Both the position numbers and the translations under genes were made by a program. A stretch of DNA of 64,000 nt from Methanosalsum zhilinae DSM 4017 (GTDB taxonomy: Archaea; Halobacteriota; Methanosarcinia; Methanosarcinales; Methanosarcinaceae). Shown piece by piece: positions 11,521 to 20,033 of the stretch. Location of the stretch: contig NC_015676.1 in NCBI RefSeq assembly GCF_000217995.1, positions 1,409,708 through 1,473,707 on the forward strand, in the 5' to 3' direction. Numbering within the stretch: position 1 is the stretch's first letter; every line of letters begins with the position of its first letter. The notes under the pieces are model-generated. The model did no database searches. It was not told the DNA's origin and saw only the letters and a program-made list of their open reading frames with translations.

Positions 11521-11998
11521 TCAATTGCTCTTGCTATCCATTTCCACAATTAACACATCATCCATATCATAGCTTCTATACTCTGGATGACCGGGTTCAG
11601 CATATATCAGCTTTCCATCCTCTACATAACCATTCCAAGATGCAACGACAGCGTGATTTCTTGAGATTTTTTTGCAAGATTCTGAGAGGATCTAACTTTA
11701 ATTTTCTATCAAAAAGCATCTCAACATTGTCCAAAAATTTAATTGAAAAATTATTATCAATAATATCCTCTAAAATTTGAGAAATATGGAGAGAACGTTG
11801 TTTTGATGTTAACTCTATTAATTGCTCCGAAATACTTACATTTACGTTAATGACTGGTACACTAAGTTCATCTGCAACATCTTTAATAACAGCTGTTTTA
11901 CCTGAGCCTTGTTTCCCTACTAACAGAATAAGCTTGTAATAAAGATCATCTGTATCTTTAAGGTATTGTTTTAACTTATTTTGAATCTTATGTGCCAT
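11521..11998 (-). CDS. brxF: BrxF, BREX type 3 P-loop protein, with apparent frameshift
   Basis: The first frame gives MAHKIQNKL, Walker A GKQGSGKT near residue 30 and an FLDNVEML Walker B-like strand, then runs out of homology and stops at 11597. Skipping one base in the A7 run (T7 on the plus strand at 11667..11673) restores a continuous frame with RNHAVVASWNGYVEDGKL and YAEPGHPEYRSYD, ending at 11521. That tail is the hallmark end of BrxF, a small ATPase specific to type 3 BREX. The complete protein would be about 158 residues. It is the first gene of the leftward operon. The extra A may be a homopolymer sequencing error, a real inactivating indel, or a site of transcriptional slippage. 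Confidence 0.8.
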
Positions 11999-12149
11999 AT
12001 TTTATCCACTTACTTAATAAACTCATTGACTATTTGTAAATTTATCTATTTATTTGAATTATGGCTATATAGACTCTAGAGAAAACTTATCTGAATAATA
12101 ACTGTAAATGGGTAGAGTTTGCAATATCATATCTTAATAATCTTACTTT

Positions 12150-12465
12150 TTGACTTCCTTGTTTGCGTCTTATGGTCTAATGAAGTTGACTTCATACTTT
12201 ACCGCATAAAGAACATGAATCTATTCAGAATCATACCTTTACTCTGGATAACAAAGTCTGTGATATTACATCAACAAATTCTTTTTATGTTTAATATCGT
12301 GTACATGCCTACTTGAGATCTTAAAATCTGTAACAATAAATTACTCAATAGCGATTGCTATACGTGTTTTCAGATATTATCTCATTTTCTGTCCTTTTCT
12401 CATTGAATAATAGCAACTACAATATCTACCCTGTAAATCCACTTGAATCAATAGCGTTAATGTGT
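12150..12465 (-). pseudogene. Degraded transposase remnant (DDE type)
   Basis: On the minus strand a stop-riddled frame reads AIDSSGFTG, YYSMRKGQK, YLKTRIAIAIE, then YDSE-IHVLYAVKYEVNFIRP. This follows the pattern of methanogen IS5/IS1182-like transposases (DSSGFT, then VHDIKH, then KGYDSEEIH). At least five in-frame stops mark it as dead. It fills most of the 970-base gap between the two divergent defence operons. Confidence 0.55.
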
Positions 12466-12505
12466 TATCTGAAAGAAAACTGAAAGTCTATTCAATTTTC
12501 TAAAC

Positions 12506-12595
12506 CCTTTGTGTAGTTTATACTCAGTTTCGTTGAAACTTTGTTTCAACTCAAGTCTTAAAGAAGTATTACGAAGGTGAGCAAACAAGTCAAAT
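12506..12595. repeat. Dispersed repeat with 8-bp hairpin, copy 1
   Basis: A stretch of about 85 bases is repeated with few changes at 21632..21716. It contains a perfect inverted repeat GTTGAAAC-TTT-GTTTCAAC at 12532..12550. It is probably part of a mobile-element end; no gene is evident inside it. Confidence 0.7.
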
Positions 12596-12918
12596 CATCA
12601 GTCATATTGTAAAGTCAAAAATTGAGACTCTGAAAAAAATACCTATCGAGATCATCGACTGCAGATCACAAATGACAAATATCAACGATAACCGACAGTA
12701 TATTTTGACTTATTGTAGCTCTAGCAATTTGTTCGATTATAGATGATTTCTACATAGCATGCTTGTGGTTAATTATCATGGAGACACTTAGTCTCCTTTG
12801 TATCATCATTCTATATTTGGGAGACAATGGACAAAGAGAAAATTAAGAGACAGTGAGATAAAATGGTAAGGAAAAATTTTAAGTCTAGTTTTTTTTTGAA
12901 AAAAAATATTTGAACAAA

Positions 12919-12936
12919 TGTATAAATATATTTATA
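12919..12936 (+). promoter_or_regulatory. TATA-box promoter of the methyltransferase-NurA-HerA operon
   Basis: TATAAATATATTTATA lies about 50 bases upstream of the methyltransferase ATG, within a T/A-rich stretch. This fits an archaeal TATA box with transcription starting near 12950 and a short leader carrying an AGAGAG site. Confidence 0.6.
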
Positions 12937-12975
12937 CCATATTTTAGTATATAATGTATTAAAAGAGAGAAATGA

Positions 12976-14136
12976 ATGGCACAAAACAATTTTCCTGGAA
13001 ACGACTTATCTTTTCCTCTTAATAAGCTTCCTAATAAAAGTAATTCTTATCTGAGGCTCAACACCATTTGCCCGTATTTTACTATGTTTCCGCTTGATTA
13101 TCCTTTTGAAGTTTTAAAATACGCAAAATCAAATGATAAAGTTTTAGATCCTTTTTGTGGGAGAGGGACAACAAATTTTGCTGCAAGATTAAGAGGGCTG
13201 TCTTCTGTTGGAATTGATGCAAGTCCTATAGCATCCGCAATTGCCATTTCAAAATTTACGAATACGACACCTGAACAAATAATATCTTTATGTCAGGAGA
13301 TATTGACAGATTCAGATAAACCCGAAAATGTTCCAGAAGGTCCTTTTTGGACTCTGTGTTATCATTCTTCTACCCTAAACCAGATATGCAAATTGAGAGA
13401 ATCTTTTTCGGAAGAATGTAATACGGATACATCTATTGCTTTAAGGGCATTAACTTTGGGAATTCTGCATGGACCACTCGGAAAAACAGTTGATTCATAT
13501 CTATCGAACCAAATGCCAAGAACATATGCTTCAAAACCAAATTATTCAGTGAAATACTGGGAAGAACGTGGTCTTTTACCTAAAAATATTGATTTGCTGG
13601 AGGTAGTAAAAAGAAGGGCAAAATACTCATTGTCTTCATTACCACCATATGTAGATGGCGGAATATTGAAAGAGGACAGTCGCAACCCTATAAAAAACAG
13701 TTCACTTCCACTAGAAGAGTTTGATTGGGTAATTACATCTCCACCCTATTACAATATGAACACATATATCCCTGATCAATGGATAAGGAACTGGTTTTTG
13801 GGTGGGAATGATAAAGTTGAATATTCATATTCTAAGCAAGTTTCACATTCATCAAAAAAGAAATTTAGCTCAGAATTAGCAAAGGTTTGGAAAAGCGTTG
13901 CTGACATATGTAATCCAAATGCTAATTTAATGATTCGTTTTGGATCACTTCCTAGTAGTCCTTGTAATCCTTCAGAACTGCTAGAAGAATCTCTCGAAGA
14001 AGCAAACTGTGGATGGGAAATAAATAATATAAAATCGGCAGGAACAGCAGAAAATGGTAGACGTCAATCTGAACAATGTGTAAAGAACTTGGGAAAAGCT
14101 ATCGAAGAAATAGATTTGCATGCCATACTGAGGTGA
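12976..14136 (+). CDS. Site-specific DNA methyltransferase, probably N4-cytosine or N6-adenine
   Basis: 386 residues. The SAM-binding motif DPFCGRGTTNFAAR lies near residue 57 and the catalytic TSPPYYNMNTY near 255; SPPY is most common in N4-cytosine enzymes. The intervening 190 residues probably contain the target recognition part. It is the first gene of a rightward operon, and its TGA overlaps the ATG of the NurA-type gene (ATGA at 14133-14138), indicating translational coupling with the nuclease and the HerA ATPase. The most natural reading is a protective methylase for a NurA-HerA restriction complex, which is inference. It is unrelated in length and layout to the PglXI proteins next door. 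Confidence 0.85.
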   Translation: MAQNNFPGNDLSFPLNKLPNKSNSYLRLNTICPYFTMFPLDYPFEVLKYAKSNDKVLDPFCGRGTTNFAARLRGLSSVGIDASPIASAIAISKFTNTTPEQIISLCQEILTDSDKPENVPEGPFWTLCYHSSTLNQICKLRESFSEECNTDTSIALRALTLGILHGPLGKTVDSYLSNQMPRTYASKPNYSVKYWEERGLLPKNIDLLEVVKRRAKYSLSSLPPYVDGGILKEDSRNPIKNSSLPLEEFDWVITSPPYYNMNTYIPDQWIRNWFLGGNDKVEYSYSKQVSHSSKKKFSSELAKVWKSVADICNPNANLMIRFGSLPSSPCNPSELLEESLEEANCGWEINNIKSAGTAENGRRQSEQCVKNLGKAIEEIDLHAILR

Positions 14137-15309
14137 TGAAAGACGTTTGATGTTCATTCTCTCCCCGAACTGAAAAAAGCAATATATGAAAGAGCTCAGT
14201 CAGATAAAAAAATACTAGATTCACTTAGACGAGAAGTTCGTTCCTTTGCTTCAGAAGTCCACACAATTAAGCCCTATACTACGACAGCTGTTTCGTTAGT
14301 TGCAAGTGATGGTGGAAATAATCAACTTTCCTTTGATCCTTTTTATGTTCAATTAGTTCGTGTTACCGATTCCTATGGAAAAGAATTATGTGTAGATGCT
14401 GTGTCTCCTTCAACTGATACAGATGAATTAGGCAAGGCGCAGTTTAATTCTGACGGTACTCCCAAAACTGCTCTTGGAAAGATGATGAAAGATCTTGGAG
14501 TAGATAATCCTCCATTTTTGAATAGATTAAGTCCTATGATACCTAAAGGATCTGACATTCGCAAAAATCCAAATTCTGTTAATCAAAGATGGGTATTAAC
14601 TTATAGGGATCTATGTGAGTGGGCCGTATTGTATGAAAGAATATGTCACGCAAATTTTGCCACAGACACTTTAATTGTTAGAGACGGGTTACTTAGAAGT
14701 AAAATATTTTCTGGGGAATTGTTCATAAGATGGAGAAAGAAAGTAGAGGAAGCAATAGATAGGATTTACAAAGAAGACCATCGAAGAATTTTTCTTGTTG
14801 GGTTAGCTAAACACAGTAAAGTTATCGTGCGATATCAACTGGCAATGGCTATTGATGATACCTTTCCATCAGGGGATGCCAGATTTGTTCGAATACCACG
14901 TGATTTAGAAGCTAAAGCATACATTTGGAATGAATATGCTAGAGGCGTAGAAGTTGAGGGGGAAGGTATCGAGGCTCCTAAGTTTGTGGCAGGTGATATG
15001 TTCCTTGTTAGATTTGGGCCAATGAGTGGTGATCCTATATGGGCTGTAGATATATTTTCCAAGCAAAAAGAGGATGCATCGGAAATATTTGGTTATCTTC
15101 TTAATGATGCGATAAATGGGTTTCCTGTTCCTTTCTATCCTCGATGTTTACAAAAGGCACATGAATTTGCACAAGTAGTAGATTTTGATCTTGAAATATT
15201 TCAAGATCATATTTATGAAGCTGTTAGAGATCTTCTTCCAGACAATAAAAAAAGTATTGTGGATTCTTGGAGATTCCGTTCAGATCTTTCAATGAGGCGA
15301 TATGGATGA
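14136..15309 (+). CDS. nurA: NurA-domain nuclease with frameshift at the 5' end
   Basis: A NurA nuclease would be the end-resection partner of HerA. Motifs visible in one frame are SLVASDGGNN (first catalytic aspartate), LIVRDGLLRSKIF (second aspartate) and LVGLAKHSK. That frame has no start codon between a TGA at 14137 and a GTG at 14401, and a start at 14401 would lose the first catalytic motif. The ATG at 14136, coupled to the methyltransferase stop, reads ATG AAA GAC GTT TGA and stops; dropping one T of GTTT joins it to the NurA frame (MKDV-DVHSLPELKKA). So the gene is either frameshifted by one base or read by +1 frameshifting at GTT TGA. The full product would be about 390 residues. Confidence 0.75.
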
Positions 15310-17423
15310 AATTATTTCCTAAAGACAAAGTAGTTGGTATTTTCAGGGGTTTCAGTCAAGGTGGTATGGAGTTTCATGCAGAAATTATGCTCCCTTATAG
15401 AAATGAATTTCAAAGTGTTCCCATGCATGGACAATTTTTACTTGTTCAATTGGAGAATGAAAATGAAGCTGTTTTGGGAAGAATAACATCTCTCTCATCT
15501 GAAGGTCGATTAGCGTCTAGTTCCGGGGAAGATTATGGCATCCGTGCTATCAATGATGATAGAGTCATTCCAGAAGATTTGCGTAAACAGTATCTGAAAT
15601 ATCGTGTTGATATTCGGGTATTGGGCGTCTTGAGGCTGGAAGATGGATCTATTGTTTTCGCACCATCTCATAGAAGACTACCTCATGTAGGGAGCAAAGT
15701 AGCTTTTCTTTCCGATAATATAATGAGAGAAGTTGCAGGCCACAATTTAGACGGTGTGGAATTAGGATATTTTGCACTTGGAGAGTTTGTCTTTGGAGGC
15801 ACTGATGATAGACTCAAACAAGAGCCATGGATTCGAATTAAATCACCAGATGTTATTCCACGTTTTCAAATCAAAAATCTAGTTTCTAGGAGATCATTTA
15901 TTTTTGCTAGAGCTGGTTTTGGTAAATCTAATCTCAACAAACTCCTTTTTAGTAATTTATACAAAGTAACTCCTACAATCGAAAAAAGGAATGGTAGAAA
16001 GGTTCCAGTTGGAACTATAATTTTTGATCCTGATGGTGAATATTATTGGCCAGACGACAGACATAGACCAGGTCTTTGTGATGTTCCTGAATTGGAAGAT
16101 AAATTAGTAATTTTTACTAAAAAGAAAGGGCCAAGTGATTTCTACAACTCATTTGTTGCTTCCGACATTAAACTTGATATTCGTAGATTAAGACCAAGCG
16201 ATGTAATTTCCATTGCATTGGGTCCAGATAAGCAAGAGCAACAAAATGTTAGAAAGCTAAAAGGCCTTCGTGATCAAAACTGGAAGGAATTAGTTGATTT
16301 AATACACGATCAAGGTAATCTAGCAGATGAGGAAAAAGTGAAAGAATTACTCCATCTCAAAGATGATCAGAATGCAGAAATGGCTGCCGCTAGAGCCAAC
16401 ATGACAGCAATCGTAAAAATGTTGCATGACCCAGGAAGTTGGATGCTTGATATGCTTATTTATAGTCTTAAAAAAGGTAAACTTTGCATTATAGATATTT
16501 CTCAACTAAGAGGAGAACCGGCATTAATTCTTTCAGGAATTATTCTCCAAACAATATTTGAGTTTAATCAAGCCCAGTTCACCAATTCAAATCCTGAAAC
16601 TATCCCTACCATTGCGGTAGTAGAGGAAGCACAATCTGTATTAGGAAATAAAGGTAGTTTGCGAACTTATGTCGAATGGGTAAAAGAAGGAAGGAAATAT
16701 GATTTGGGTGCTGTGCTTATTACTCAGCAACCAGGAAGTATCTCTAGTGAAATATTGAGCCAGGGTGACAATTGGTTTGCATTCCATCTACTTTCAGCTG
16801 GTGATCTCCAAGCTCTCAAAAAAGCTAATGCCCATTTTAGTGACGATATACTAAGCACGCTTCTGAATGAACCAATCGTAGGAAATGGTGTTTTTTGGAG
16901 CAGTGCAGGTGGTAAAAGTTATCCTATTCCTCTTAGAGTCATGTCCTTTGAAGAAATATATAAAGTTAGAGATGAAGAATACAATTTACCAAAAGCAAAA
17001 ACATTTGTTCAGGAACTCAAGGATACTTTTGGGAGAACAATTAAACCTAAGACAGTACAGGAACCCCCATCAATAGATAAAGTATCCGAAAAATCAACAT
17101 TAGATGATTTTGAATCTGAAGAAGAAGAGGTAGAAATCGATTATATGGAAACTTACATTATCGATACAATTGAACTTTTTAAAACAGATGAATTAACAAT
17201 AGGTAAAATCAAAAATAATGGATTGCCATGGTTTGGAGTTCAAAAAAGGATTAGTGAATTATTACCTGATGTGATCGATAAGGATGAAAGGCTCTATAAA
17301 ATAGCATACACTATAACTCCAAGAGTTCTAAATGAAGTTTTTGGAGAAGGTAATTGGGATACTGAAGCAAGGCCAAAAAGTTCGGGATCAGGAACAACCA
17401 AATGGATAATTCTTAATAAATAA
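15306..17423 (+). CDS. herA: HerA-type ATPase / DNA translocase
   Basis: About 705 residues from the ATG at 15306, which overlaps the NurA stop (ATGA) and follows a GAGG site; an in-frame TTG at 15267 is less likely. An N-terminal HAS-barrel-like beta domain precedes Walker A ARAGFGKSNL near residue 203 and Walker B TIAVVEEAQSVLG near 434, then a GRKYDLGAVLITQQP segment typical of HerA/FtsK-class hexameric ATPases. The acidic C-terminus (EEEEVEIDY) leads into a possible winged-helix end. HerA drives DNA through the NurA nuclease. No Mre11 or Rad50 lies nearby; instead the pair sits with a methyltransferase in a defence island, so a restriction role is inferred over housekeeping repair. Confidence 0.85.
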   Translation: MKLFPKDKVVGIFRGFSQGGMEFHAEIMLPYRNEFQSVPMHGQFLLVQLENENEAVLGRITSLSSEGRLASSSGEDYGIRAINDDRVIPEDLRKQYLKYRVDIRVLGVLRLEDGSIVFAPSHRRLPHVGSKVAFLSDNIMREVAGHNLDGVELGYFALGEFVFGGTDDRLKQEPWIRIKSPDVIPRFQIKNLVSRRSFIFARAGFGKSNLNKLLFSNLYKVTPTIEKRNGRKVPVGTIIFDPDGEYYWPDDRHRPGLCDVPELEDKLVIFTKKKGPSDFYNSFVASDIKLDIRRLRPSDVISIALGPDKQEQQNVRKLKGLRDQNWKELVDLIHDQGNLADEEKVKELLHLKDDQNAEMAAARANMTAIVKMLHDPGSWMLDMLIYSLKKGKLCIIDISQLRGEPALILSGIILQTIFEFNQAQFTNSNPETIPTIAVVEEAQSVLGNKGSLRTYVEWVKEGRKYDLGAVLITQQPGSISSEILSQGDNWFAFHLLSAGDLQALKKANAHFSDDILSTLLNEPIVGNGVFWSSAGGKSYPIPLRVMSFEEIYKVRDEEYNLPKAKTFVQELKDTFGRTIKPKTVQEPPSIDKVSEKSTLDDFESEEEEVEIDYMETYIIDTIELFKTDELTIGKIKNNGLPWFGVQKRISELLPDVIDKDERLYKIAYTITPRVLNEVFGEGNWDTEARPKSSGSGTTKWIILNK

Positions 17424-17457
17424 TTTTATCAGACTTAACAAAAATTACTTGAGCAGT

Positions 17458-17800
17458 ATGAGTTGGAATGAATACACCGAAAGATATCAATGTTTTTGTG
17501 GTAAAGGCGAATATGAAGTATTACATCGTGAAAATGATTGGTTCCAGCAATTATACAATGTTATGCCCTGAATGTAAAGAAAAATATGTCTATATTAGAG
17601 GAAATTACGTAGATCGTAAATGGATACCCTATGATAGAGGCTGGGTTTTAAAGTCAACTCTAGAAGAAAAGAGAAAGTATAGAGAAAATGTTGAGAAAAA
17701 ATCAGAGAGTTATATTTTGATACATGGAAAAATAATTTCTCCGATGTTAAAAATAATTAGGCTCTTTAGAAATCCTTATGTGAATAATAATTGTAAATGA
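17458..17800 (+). CDS. Small zinc-ribbon protein, apparently frameshifted
   Basis: Two overlapping frames make one sensible protein. The first, from ATG 17458, reads MSWNEYTERYQCFCGKGEYE and continues to ENDWFQQ before a stop; the second supplies NYTMLCPECKEKYVY and RGWVLKSTLEEKRKYRE. Together the C-x-C and C-x2-C pairs form a zinc ribbon like small proteins often found near restriction genes. A one-base shift is needed near 17540. The last 15 residues come from a dispersed repeat that begins at 17759, so the natural C-terminus was probably replaced. It is 34 bases downstream of herA and may be the fourth operon gene. Function unknown. Confidence 0.5.
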
Positions 17801-17930
17801 ATTATACCTTTCGATGTTATGTTTAACATTTTGCAGTTACTTCCCTTAACTGGATTCTATACTTTCTTGACTTAATTTCTTCATCATATTTTCATTTCAG
17901 AACTAAGAACATTGTTTATACAGACTTCTC
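17759..17930. repeat. GGCTCTGTAGAAATCC-type dispersed element, copy 1
   Basis: The sequence from AGGCTCTTTAGAAATCCTTATG to AGAACATTGTTT recurs at 25739..25905 with high identity and, more diverged, at 43679..43780. The edge resembles terminal inverted repeats seen elsewhere in the window (32793..32809, 31902..31913). It is probably a non-autonomous or decayed insertion element. Confidence 0.7.
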
Positions 17931-18012
17931 GAATGAGAGAGTTGCATGATGTACAAGCTCGTTTAATTCCTTCAATCAAATAAGCTGGAAATGATTCTTT
18001 TGAAAAACGAAG

Positions 18013-18213
18013 TCATTTGTCCAGATCAGTCTGTTTTAAGGATACGTATATTATATAAGCATTTGTTATCACTGCAATAACAATTAACGCTATTAAATAA
18101 TCACTGAATATTTCATTCCAGTAAGCACCAATAGCAATGCCGATGGCAAGAAGTGCAAGTTTGAATATTCCAATTTGCCACCAGGTAAATGTATACGATT
18201 TGAAAAGCTGCAT
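18013..18213 (-). CDS. Small two-helix membrane protein
   Basis: 66 residues with the N-terminal motif FTWWQIGIFKLALLAIG, then two hydrophobic segments (about residues 13-30 and 37-57) and a polar tail. Similar short FTWWQ proteins occur in methanogens without known function. The start is preceded by a long TATATA-rich stretch rather than a ribosome site, so the mRNA may be nearly leaderless. Confidence 0.6.
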   Translation of the reverse strand: MQLFKSYTFTWWQIGIFKLALLAIGIAIGAYWNEIFSDYLIALIVIAVITNAYIIYVSLKQTDLDK

Positions 18214-18611
18214 ATATATTTATTATATATTATAGTATATAAGATGCTTTACCTATATGAACTATTCAAATATTTTCAAACAAGGATATTCATTCCTTTT
18301 AGCTTTAGTTTAATTTTCAAAGAAAAACAGCTCTTACCTTTTTCATAATACAGGAATTGAATTGATGGAGAAAACGAATTTCTATAGACTTTAAAATAGA
18401 GAAACTATAAATATCTATGAAAATAATTGCTGCTGAGCATTAATTTGAATGGAGTCCTAAGATTTAAAAAACGTCTGAAAATGATCCTCTTTGGATTTAT
18501 AGTTTGGATCATACCTTTTAGTGTATCTTGCACCTTGATAGCGTTACTAAAAAATAGTCGAACTGACTAAAGCGAAAGTATTGTGATCCGCCAATTTGGT
18601 TGCCTTTTCAG

Positions 18612-18670
18612 ATTTTTATAGATGGGCGTAAAGCCCCTATGTCTTTAGCATAGGGAATGTAAGCGTCAAC
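18612..18670 (+). ncRNA. Orphan IS200/IS605-type right-end hairpin (omega-RNA scaffold-like)
   Basis: GGGCGTAAAGCCCCTATG, a TCTTTAG loop and CATAGGGAATGTAAGCG form a hairpin of the kind that follows tnpB genes, where the overlapping omega RNA scaffold lies. No tnpB remains upstream. Without TnpB it is best read as a relic or a target for a TnpB elsewhere. Confidence 0.55.
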
Positions 18671-18675
18671 TATAT

Positions 18676-18882
18676 TTATACATCATTCTCAATGTGTATG
18701 TAATTAACCGATAGCAAGAACCAAGCCAAAGGTAATTTAAACTGGGTGTCCAGGGAATAGGGGTCTTCGTAAAGAGTTCCTATTGTTCGTTGCCTTTCCA
18801 GTTGGGTATGAACTGTAATATCAGATTCCTTAAGGAATCGGTCGAAGAAATCCACGAAGTCTTTAGCTTTGGAGTAGTTCAC
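18676..18882 (-). other. Short open frame of unknown meaning
   Basis: A frame open to about 18925 upstream reads IIKDYEVNYSKAKDFVDFFDRFLKES and more. The composition looks protein-like, and a GTG at 18882 follows a GAGG. I recognise no family. It lies between the orphan hairpin and the SRPBCC gene and may be the end of a lost gene. Confidence 0.25.
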
Positions 18883-18994
18883 CTCATAGTCCTTGATTAT
18901 AAGTATAGCACCATTCCAAAAAAGATAGCATAGGGGAGAATTGAGGTCATAAATCTATGAAAATTTGAAAAGGAACATGAAATGGGGAAATAGA

Positions 18995-19450
18995 ATGCAT
19001 AAATTATATTATTCGATCGTTATCGATGCACCAAAAGAAAAAGTATGGGACACTATGATTGACATAGATTCTTATCGGCTCTGGACGGAGGTATTTTCAC
19101 CGGGGTCACACTATGTGGGTGACTGGAGCAAAGGAAGCAAGATACTTTTTGGATCCAACGAGACCGGTTCTATGTCCGGAATGGTGAGCCAGATAAAAGA
19201 GTACGAACCATATGAGTATATATCCATCAAGCACATCGGTTTTCTTCAAGACGGAAAAGAGGACACTTCAAGTGAATTAGTAAAGGAATGGAGTGGAGCA
19301 CTTGAAAACTACACATTTAAGGAAAAGGACGGAAGAACTGAATTGCTGGTAGATATAGATGTTCTAAGCGAGGAACACGAGGATATGGCACAAAAATGGC
19401 CTGAAGCACTTCAAAAGCTTAAGCAACTTGCTGAGAACGAGGCACACTAA
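18995..19450 (+). CDS. SRPBCC (START-like, AHSA1-type) domain protein
   Basis: About 151 residues from the ATG at 18995, which follows a GGGG site; an upstream TTG at 18965 and ATG at 18977 are weaker. The start MHKLYYSIVIDAPKEKVWD is the typical first strand and helix of the fold, followed by a LWTEVFSPG loop, and a long C-terminal helix closes the cavity. Such proteins bind hydrophobic ligands; the ligand is unknown. The end overlaps the next frame by 23 bases. Confidence 0.75.
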   Translation: MHKLYYSIVIDAPKEKVWDTMIDIDSYRLWTEVFSPGSHYVGDWSKGSKILFGSNETGSMSGMVSQIKEYEPYEYISIKHIGFLQDGKEDTSSELVKEWSGALENYTFKEKDGRTELLVDIDVLSEEHEDMAQKWPEALQKLKQLAENEAH

Positions 19451-19691
19451 AAGGCAGATTGCAATACCAAAGAATCTTAGAAATGATATGTTTCCCGAAG
19501 GTTCACAGGCCGCAATAGTTGCATATTCGAATCACATAGAAATTCGGCCATTTTCATACGTGTTGGATAAATTAGAATGTGCTTTAGCATCCGCACCTTC
19601 ATTTGCGAAGGAATGGGATTCTCCGGATGAAGATCAAGCATGGGAAAATCTTCTTGAACATGCTATGAAGAATGAGCAGACTGAAAAGTGA
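19428..19691 (+). CDS. AbrB/MazE-like antitoxin, N-terminus uncertain
   Basis: The product contains TKRQIAIPKNLRNDMFPEG, a swapped-hairpin AbrB-type DNA-binding motif, then an acidic tail (EWDSPDEDQAWENLLEH) of the kind that wraps a toxin. The only starts are TTG 19428 or internal codons, so the N-terminus may be truncated where it meets the SRPBCC gene. Directly downstream lies a decayed MazF-like toxin, supporting an antitoxin role. An antitoxin kept after loss of its toxin is common. Confidence 0.6.
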   Translation: MLRTRHTKRQIAIPKNLRNDMFPEGSQAAIVAYSNHIEIRPFSYVLDKLECALASAPSFAKEWDSPDEDQAWENLLEHAMKNEQTEK

Positions 19692-20002
19692 GGTTTTAGC
19701 ATATGCCCATCAGAACAGTCGGAAAGCCGGCCAGTTTTGGTTATTGCATAATAGAGGTAGTAATGTAATTGTGTGCTAGATAACAAGTCAAAAAGCACAT
19801 AATGACGAATATGCAATACCTTTAAGCACCGAAGATTTTATTACCGGCTCATTACCATCACCCAGTTTAGTCAAAGCTAACATGATAATGACGTTGAATA
19901 TAAATGCAATTCTTGCAAAATCGGGAACCCTTACTAATGAAAGAAATACGAGAAATTGAATATAAATTGGTAGAACTGATTACTTCACAATTTTTCTTAT
20001 AG
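19692..20002 (+). pseudogene. Decayed MazF/PemK-like toxin
   Basis: A frame reads RGSNVIVC, stop (TAG), ITSQKAHNDEYAIPLSTEDF, GSLPSPSLVKANMIMTLN, then after a frameshift EIEYKLVELITSQFFL. This is the pattern of the second half of MazF-type endoribonucleases (ITSQ, then SLVKA). The N-terminal GDIV-FPF part is lost or scrambled. It follows the antitoxin-like gene immediately, as in mazEF pairs. Confidence 0.6.
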
Positions 20003-20033
20003 ATAAAATTGAAAAATCCATAAACCTTAGCTT

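Noticed and set aside
12119-12316. Open frame of 65 codons on the plus strand
   Set aside because: It lies opposite a recognisable transposase relic and shows no ribosome site or family pattern.
12532-12550. GTTGAAAC/GTTTCAAC as a CRISPR repeat
   Set aside because: There is no periodic array; only two isolated copies occur 9 kb apart inside a larger repeat.
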